DNA from: a bacterium
GTDB lineage: Bacteria > Babelota > Babeliae > Babelales > Vermiphilaceae
Length of the DNA stretch: 18,267 nucleotides
NCBI GenBank assembly: GCA_021827875.1
Contig: JAKAUA010000043.1
Location: forward strand, 1-18,267
Direction: 5' to 3'
The position numbers and the translations under genes were made by a program. Shown piece by piece: positions 14,229 to 18,267 of the stretch. Each line of letters begins with the position of its first letter. Positions within the stretch are counted from its first letter, which is position 1. The notes under the pieces were generated by a model, which had not been told where the DNA came from, searched no databases, and was given only the letters and a program-made list of their open reading frames with translations.

Positions 14229-14950
14229 AACACAAGCTCCATGCCATCATGGGCTACTGATGCATTCACACCACGTGCTTTGCCTAACGCTTTTACTTTT
14301 GCTGCAATAGTACGGCCATCAGCTTCGACAATTTGCGAGCCACAATGCGTAAAAATTGCACGCGGAATGCCGGCTTTTTTGCACCAGGTTAATTGCGTGG
14401 CAATTGCAGCATGGCCAAATAGGACACCATTGCGTTTGCGAATAATTGGTCGCACTAATGATGCGCCATCACCAATGTATAATTGCACGCCGCGCAATGC
14501 CCGTTCGTGTTGGGGAATAGAGACAATATCACCTGAATAAAAAATTATCGTAGAGCCAGCGGTAATACGATATCCCAATGCTGGGCAACGAATAGAATGT
14601 TCTACAAAAAAAGGTTCAACTGTTATTGAACCTACTATTATTTTTTTACCGAGCACTGCTACATGTCTTTGCTTAGGCGTAATAGGATATTTTTCCATAA
14701 TGTCCCAACTAACCTGTGATGCATATACGGGGCACGGCGCACCCTCTTGCAAACCCCAGGCGTGGTCAGGATGCGCATGGGTAATAAAAATAGCATCAAT
14801 GTTCTTTTTAAAGGGCATGCCAAGCCAATCAATACCACGATCAAAAAGAATCGTAGTATCTTTATATGAAAATAGTGTCGAAGTATGTCGCTTATGCAGT
14901 CGCGTCGCACTTTTTATGTAGCCACGCGTGCCTAAAAATAAAATGCGCAT
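14225..14950 (-). CDS. MBL-fold metallo-hydrolase, ligD-linked type
   Basis: The 241-residue protein has the full set of metallo-beta-lactamase-fold metal ligands: THAHPDHAWG (His58, His60, Asp62, His63), His118 in VEHS, Asp141 in YSGD, and His202 in FTHCG. MBL hydrolases cleave phosphodiester, thioester or lactam-type bonds with two metals. The distinctive start (ILFLGTRGYI) and the end AHDGMELVL belong, as I recall, to a subfamily sometimes encoded beside LigD domains, which fits here. A nuclease or phosphodiesterase role in end processing is an inference from that context. It has no beta-CASP insert and is too short for an SNM1-type nuclease. No Shine-Dalgarno is seen upstream. The start follows the previous gene by 20 bases, and its stop overlaps a possible GTG start of the phosphoesterase. 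Confidence 0.85.
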   Translation of the reverse strand: MRILFLGTRGYIKSATRLHKRHTSTLFSYKDTTILFDRGIDWLGMPFKKNIDAIFITHAHPDHAWGLQEGAPCPVYASQVSWDIMEKYPITPKQRHVAVLGKKIIVGSITVEPFFVEHSIRCPALGYRITAGSTIIFYSGDIVSIPQHERALRGVQLYIGDGASLVRPIIRKRNGVLFGHAAIATQLTWCKKAGIPRAIFTHCGSQIVEADGRTIAAKVKALGKARGVNASVAHDGMELVL

Positions 14951-14970
14951 TTATTTTTAAATATTCGATG

Positions 14971-15642
14971 TTATTGCAATAATTCCTCAATTTTTTTCTG
15001 TGCGGCATCCAAAGCTTGTTGCGCTGCCGGTATCTTTGCCACACAAAGATCTTGCAATTGTTCTATTTGCTTTTTATCAGTGATCATAAGTTTCTTTAAT
15101 GCATTGTCACCCTCTAAAAAAGCATCAAATACTTCTCTGGTATAATCAGTAATAAATATCAGCAAAATTTCACGCATTTTTTTACTATCATCGGACCTAT
15201 CATTAAGCTTAGTCCTATAATCAGTTATTCTTTTTTTTAACTCATCCGTTGAAAGTTTTTTTATTGTTCCCGGCGCGCTATTTGGCATTAATTTTTTTTG
15301 CAAGTATGGATATACCCCATCAGGGCTAAGTGCAAGCTTTCCAAGATCATCTGCCAATTTTTTGGTATCATTGACAAATGATGGTAATGTACGTGCTAGA
15401 AGTGAATTAGCCTTTATATAAACATCATCAAGCTTGCTGCGCAGATCGTTAATAGATTGTTGATAGCGCTTTAACTGTGCTGGGGTCACTCCTTGTTTTT
15501 CCAAGGCAGCGTCTATCTGGTGCGCTTGCTTTATTAATGGTGCTGCTTCATCTGATACTTGTGTTACCGGCGAACCAAATCCAAAAAGCGCATACGACGC
15601 TTGCGTTAGCCCTATTGCGCAAATAATCAATAAACGTTTCAT
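14971..15642 (-). CDS. Secreted helical protein, tandem paralog of the upstream gene
   Basis: Unrecognised 223-residue protein with a signal peptide (MKRLLIICAIGLTQASYA, cleaved before LFGFG). The mature protein is helical and Lys/Gln/Asp-rich with coiled-coil character at both ends. It shares with the upstream protein the segment VYPYLQ-x-KLMP (about 110-120), then KLS...YR, KMR, FDA(F/Y)L-x-G and ALKKLMIT(D/N)-x-KQ, in the same order and spacing. The pair therefore arose by tandem duplication. Its ribosome site (GGGGAG) overlaps the stop codon of the upstream gene, so translation is coupled. It lies 20 bases before the MBL hydrolase gene. Function unknown. Confidence 0.78.
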   Translation of the reverse strand: MKRLLIICAIGLTQASYALFGFGSPVTQVSDEAAPLIKQAHQIDAALEKQGVTPAQLKRYQQSINDLRSKLDDVYIKANSLLARTLPSFVNDTKKLADDLGKLALSPDGVYPYLQKKLMPNSAPGTIKKLSTDELKKRITDYRTKLNDRSDDSKKMREILLIFITDYTREVFDAFLEGDNALKKLMITDKKQIEQLQDLCVAKIPAAQQALDAAQKKIEELLQ

Positions 15643-15652
15643 TGTATCTCCC

Positions 15653-16309
15653 CTATTTTATTATGTTTTCTATGTTCTGTTTAGCATCTGCAAGTTGGGC
15701 ATTGGCATCTGCAAATTTTTGAGGATAAAGATCTTCCAGCTTCTGCTTTTGCTTCGGATTAGTTATCATCAATTTCTTTAACGCAGATAGCCCTTTTAAA
15801 TAGGCATCAAATGCTTCTTTCAACATATCATTCGCAAAGAAGAATTCCATTTGACGCATTTTCCTGTCATCAGGAAATCTATTGCGATATGTCTTGATTT
15901 TGTCCATTAACTGCGCCGCAGAAAGTTTTAGTATTGATCCTTGCACACCCGTCGGCATTAATTTAGTTTGCAAATAAGGATATACATCCTCGACATCAAG
16001 ATTAAGGCCTGCAAGGTTCTTGTTATATGAGTCTTTTAAAATTTCAATCCAATTGGGCTCTGCGCGCGGCTTAAGTGATGCTATTTTTGACTTAACTTCC
16101 TTAAGCTTCGCTTGAAAAGAGTCAATTTTTTTAAGATCAGGCTTCAAATCAGCAGATGTTACACTCTTTTTTTGTATTTTTCTTTCTATTCCGTTACTGA
16201 ATGATGCTATGTCATTAATGAGCTGTTCGGCTTCTTTTATGGTCTTATCAACCGAAGAAGCACATATATTGGCAAATCCTACCAATACTACTAATAATAA
16301 ACGCTTCAT
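15653..16309 (-). CDS. Secreted helical protein, tandem paralog of the downstream gene
   Basis: Unrecognised 218-residue protein with signal peptide MKRLLLVVLVGFANICA. The start at 16309 is preferred to ATGs further upstream because AAGGA lies 8 bases before it and it begins exactly at the signal peptide. The mature protein is predicted to be helical. Shared with its paralog are VYPYLQTKLMP (about 109-119), SILKLS, YRNRF, DDRKMRQ, FDAYLKG and ALKKLMITNPKQ. The first gene of a likely five-gene minus-strand unit, it follows the terminator at 16381-16412. A TATTAT at 16335-16340 could be a -10 element, but no good -35 accompanies it. Function unknown. Confidence 0.78.
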   Translation of the reverse strand: MKRLLLVVLVGFANICASSVDKTIKEAEQLINDIASFSNGIERKIQKKSVTSADLKPDLKKIDSFQAKLKEVKSKIASLKPRAEPNWIEILKDSYNKNLAGLNLDVEDVYPYLQTKLMPTGVQGSILKLSAAQLMDKIKTYRNRFPDDRKMRQMEFFFANDMLKEAFDAYLKGLSALKKLMITNPKQKQKLEDLYPQKFADANAQLADAKQNIENIIK

Positions 16310-16380
16310 ACCCATTGTCCTTTTTTTAAAGTGCATAATACGAACACAGGGTAACAATCATCGCTCACCAAACTCAACAA

Positions 16381-16412
16381 AAAAAGGGAACGCATTAAAC
16401 GTTCCCCTTTTT
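16381..16412 (-). terminator. Intrinsic terminator closing the leuS-downstream unit
   Basis: On the minus strand GGGAACG pairs with CGTTCCC around a 7-base loop, extended by A/T pairs, and ends in seven T. It starts about 27 bases after the stop of the cysteine-rich protein gene. It separates that transcript from the paralogous secreted genes downstream. Confidence 0.9.
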
Positions 16413-16439
16413 GACTTTCTTAGAGAGAAAATATTTTTA

Positions 16440-17150
16440 TTAAGCTACTTGTTCTACTGCTTGAGACACTTGCTCAACTTCAGGAGCTTGTTCTGTTACA
16501 GCTTCTGATTCAATTGCTTGTTCTGCTTGAGGAGCTTCTTCAACTTGAGATACGAACTCAGCTTGAGGCGCTTGTTCTGGCGCTACTTCGGGTTGCACTG
16601 CTTCTTGTTCGGTAGCTTGTTCGCTTGCCACATTCAGATCACATACTTCTAAAACAGTAATATTCATGGTTAAATCTTTCCATGCGAAATGCACTTGTTC
16701 ACCAAGAGCAGCTTCTTGTGTGGTAGCTTCTTCTTGTGGCACCATTTCGCCTGTGTCTTTATCCATTGCTAAAGTGCATGCTTTGACAGCAACGCGATCA
16801 TTATCAAGTGCAGAGATCGTCATGCTTACGAATGCTACATCATCAACTGTTACTTTAACATCCATATTATTAGGCACATATGCTTCGCCTGCTGTTTCTC
16901 TGCCATTGTAGTTAAATTTTAACTGAACTTTGCTGCCTTGTATTTTTTGTGATTTCATCATTTCTGATTTGCAATCTTCTTTGCAGCAATTTTCATCTTG
17001 TGCTTTCATGCAAGCTTCCGGGCATGGACATACCGCTTCCATAACTTCTGCTTTGGCTTCTGGCTTAACATCGCCGCAGCAACATTCTTCTGCTACTGCT
17101 GATGATACTAATGCAGATAATGCTAGTATAGACATATATTTTTTGAACAT
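16440..17150 (-). CDS. Secreted cysteine-rich protein with an acidic EQAP-rich tail
   Basis: Unrecognised 236-residue protein in three parts. A signal peptide (MFKKYMSILALSALVSSAVA) is followed by a cysteine-rich segment with nine Cys at residues 23-60 (CCC, CPCPEAC, CC, C). Next comes a beta-rich stretch of about 100 residues (VQLKFNYNGRETAGEAYVP to MNITVLEVC). The tail (about 175-236) is made of Glu, Gln, Ala, Val and Pro in loose repeats (EQAPQAE, EEAPQAEQ, EQAPEVEQ) with no Lys or Arg. The cysteines could bind metal or form disulfides. AAGGA lies 8 bases before this start, and the longer in-frame version from 17252 is rejected. It follows the 128-residue secreted gene after 98 bases and ends before an intrinsic terminator. 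Function unknown. Confidence 0.78.
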   Translation of the reverse strand: MFKKYMSILALSALVSSAVAEECCCGDVKPEAKAEVMEAVCPCPEACMKAQDENCCKEDCKSEMMKSQKIQGSKVQLKFNYNGRETAGEAYVPNNMDVKVTVDDVAFVSMTISALDNDRVAVKACTLAMDKDTGEMVPQEEATTQEAALGEQVHFAWKDLTMNITVLEVCDLNVASEQATEQEAVQPEVAPEQAPQAEFVSQVEEAPQAEQAIESEAVTEQAPEVEQVSQAVEQVA

Positions 17151-17181
17151 ATTACTTTTCCTTCTTACAAAATAGTAGATA

Positions 17182-17214
17182 CTGCAAACAACACTAAGAA
17201 AGTACTGTTTGCAG
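17182..17214. repeat. Inverted repeat in the leader of the cysteine-rich protein gene
   Basis: CTGCAAACA (17182-17190) and TGTTTGCAG (17206-17214) are perfect 9-base inverted repeats around a 15-base loop, in the 98-base gap between two secreted-protein genes. No T run follows on the minus strand, so it is more likely a leader structure or operator than a terminator. A weak promoter (TTGATG, 17 bases, TACTTT) can be drawn across it. Confidence 0.4.
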
Positions 17215-17248
17215 ATTATTCCATCAAGGTGATAATGTAAAGTTTTTA

Positions 17249-17635
17249 TCACTCATGCTCACTATTACTAGCGAATGACGCCAACACTGTCAATTGATTG
17301 TTTGGAACACCGTTGCCATCGTGATCTGCAATTGATAGTCTACCTTCACCGCCCTTGTGTAGGACCAATGTTGGTTTTATAATAGTGATAAGTTTTCCAT
17401 CAGCATCTTTTTCGCTCACTTCGATAGTCAAAAGACCTTTATCATCTTCTGTTTTTTGCTCTAGTGTAACTACCAATGAATCATGCGGGAATGTCTTTGA
17501 CGTATTGTCTTCTATGAGAATACAATCCTCATCAACAACAATGTTGCCATATTTTACATGTAATTGCACACCGGTGAGAGCGCAGAGGGACATACCTTGT
17601 AACAATGCAAATGCTATTCCAAACTTTTTAAACAT
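17249..17635 (-). CDS. Small secreted protein, unknown function
   Basis: Unrecognised 128-residue protein with a signal peptide (MFKKFGIAFALLQGMSLCA). The mature part has the alternating pattern of a beta-rich domain (VQLHVKYGNIVV, SLVVTLEQ, LLTIEVSEKDADGKLITII, LTVLASF) and a possible Asp-rich loop (ADHDGNGVPNN). It is acidic. GAGGAG lies 5 bases before the ATG, and the gene starts 16 bases after the leuS stop, so it is probably on the leuS transcript. It may be distantly related to the middle domain of the next protein (both open with VQL-x-x-x-Y), but that match is weak. Function unknown. Confidence 0.72.
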   Translation of the reverse strand: MFKKFGIAFALLQGMSLCALTGVQLHVKYGNIVVDEDCILIEDNTSKTFPHDSLVVTLEQKTEDDKGLLTIEVSEKDADGKLITIIKPTLVLHKGGEGRLSIADHDGNGVPNNQLTVLASFASNSEHE

Positions 17636-17651
17636 AAATGCTCCTCTATAG

Positions 17652-18267
17652 TTAACCTTGTACTACAAAATTAATTAATCTGTCTTTTACAAAAACAACT
17701 TTGGCAATAGTGCCCAACTCCAACCATTTTGCAACAGCCTCTTCTGCGGCATTGCGCACATCAGCTTCTGATGCACCACGCTTGGTGGTAATATTCGCGC
17801 GCAATTTACCATTAATCTGCACTGCTATAGTAACGGTATCATCAATAGCAAATACCGGATCATAGGTTGGCCAACTAGTATCGGCAAGTTTTTTGCCAAA
17901 CAACTGTTCAAGAAGTTCGCTACTCATATGCGGCGCAAGAACAGCAAGTGATACTATTAATTTCTCTAGTGAATCTGCATTAAATTGCATTTTTTGAGCG
18001 ATGGCATCATTCAAAAATTCCATAAATGCTGAAATCGCGGTATTCGGTTTGTATAAATCCAAACGCTCTTGATAAGATTTTAAGAAATGATGCAAACGAC
18101 GTGTTGCCGCTTCTTGTTCTTGCTGACCTGAAGTTAGCAAAGTTGTAGCATCAGTAAGATAATACCACAAACGATTTACAAAGCGCTTGATGCCGTCAAT
18201 ACCATTGTCTTGCCATTCACAATCAAGCTCAGGGGGCCCCATAAACATCATGTACATTCGTAGTACG
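17652..18267 (-). CDS. leuS: Leucine--tRNA ligase, C-terminal part (5' end outside the window)
   Basis: LeuRS charges tRNA-Leu with leucine in the cytoplasm. Only the last 204 or so residues are present. The frame is open through the window edge, reading VLRMYMMFMGPPE, the conserved segment just after the catalytic KMSKS region. The helical anticodon-binding domain follows (GIDGIKRFVNRLWYYL, AISAFMEFLNDAI, LAPHMSSELLEQLF). The end is the small C-terminal domain with VTIAVQINGKLRANI and the terminal VVFVKDRLINFVV, which matches the usual KxI-x-V-KxRLVNxVV ending. The catalytic and editing domains lie off the window. A secreted-protein gene starts 16 bases downstream on the same strand, an unusual partner for a tRNA synthetase. 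Confidence 0.95.
   Translation of the reverse strand, partial: VLRMYMMFMGPPELDCEWQDNGIDGIKRFVNRLWYYLTDATTLLTSGQQEQEAATRRLHHFLKSYQERLDLYKPNTAISAFMEFLNDAIAQKMQFNADSLEKLIVSLAVLAPHMSSELLEQLFGKKLADTSWPTYDPVFAIDDTVTIAVQINGKLRANITTKRGASEADVRNAAEEAVAKWLELGTIAKVVFVKDRLINFVVQG

Noticed and set aside
14225..14950. MBL protein as RNase Z or a beta-CASP nuclease
   Set aside because: It lacks a beta-CASP domain, and the overall sequence fits a different MBL subfamily linked to ligD-type genes rather than canonical RNase Z.

Overview
This AT-rich window looks like chromosomal DNA from a Gram-negative-type bacterium with a small genome. GyrB has the proteobacterial length of about 806 residues, including the long insert after the TOPRIM motif. 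There is one lipobox protein and at least nine other proteins with signal peptides, and most of these secreted proteins match no family I know. The recurring short signal peptides that end just before Met-Asp or Met-Asn recall protist-associated lineages such as Candidatus Dependentiae (TM6). That assignment is an inference from style, not a demonstrated match.

Layout. Positions 1-4934 run mostly on the minus strand: the start of a secreted protein that leaves the window, glmS, rpsI without its usual partner rplM, a small lipoprotein, a decayed IS200/IS605 insertion (tnpA frameshifted, a short hairpin at each end), tRNA-Thr(CGU), a dksA/traR-type regulator and tadA. The strand switches at about 4935-5089, a divergent tadA/gyrB promoter region. 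Positions 5090-12469 run on the plus strand: gyrB, then seven signal-peptide proteins in a row (7565-11478) that include a small paralogous family, then tilS. A hairpin-dense gap (12470-12636) separates these from convergent minus-strand genes. Positions 12637-16309 form a likely five-gene minus-strand unit. In transcription order it holds two tandem paralogous secreted proteins, an MBL-fold hydrolase, a stand-alone LigD 3'-phosphoesterase and a stand-alone LigD primase-polymerase. Positions 16381-18267 hold the 3' end of leuS followed by two secreted proteins, one cysteine-rich with an acidic tail, closed by an intrinsic terminator.

Functional picture. Housekeeping genes (cell-wall amino sugar synthesis, ribosome, tRNA modification and charging, gyrase, RNA polymerase control) are interleaved with secreted proteins of unknown role. 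The most unusual parts are the split LigD/MBL unit with no ligase domain or Ku in view, a signal-peptide-like in-frame extension ahead of the LigD phosphoesterase, the two families of secreted paralogs, and several GC-rich, hairpin-rich intergenic islands.
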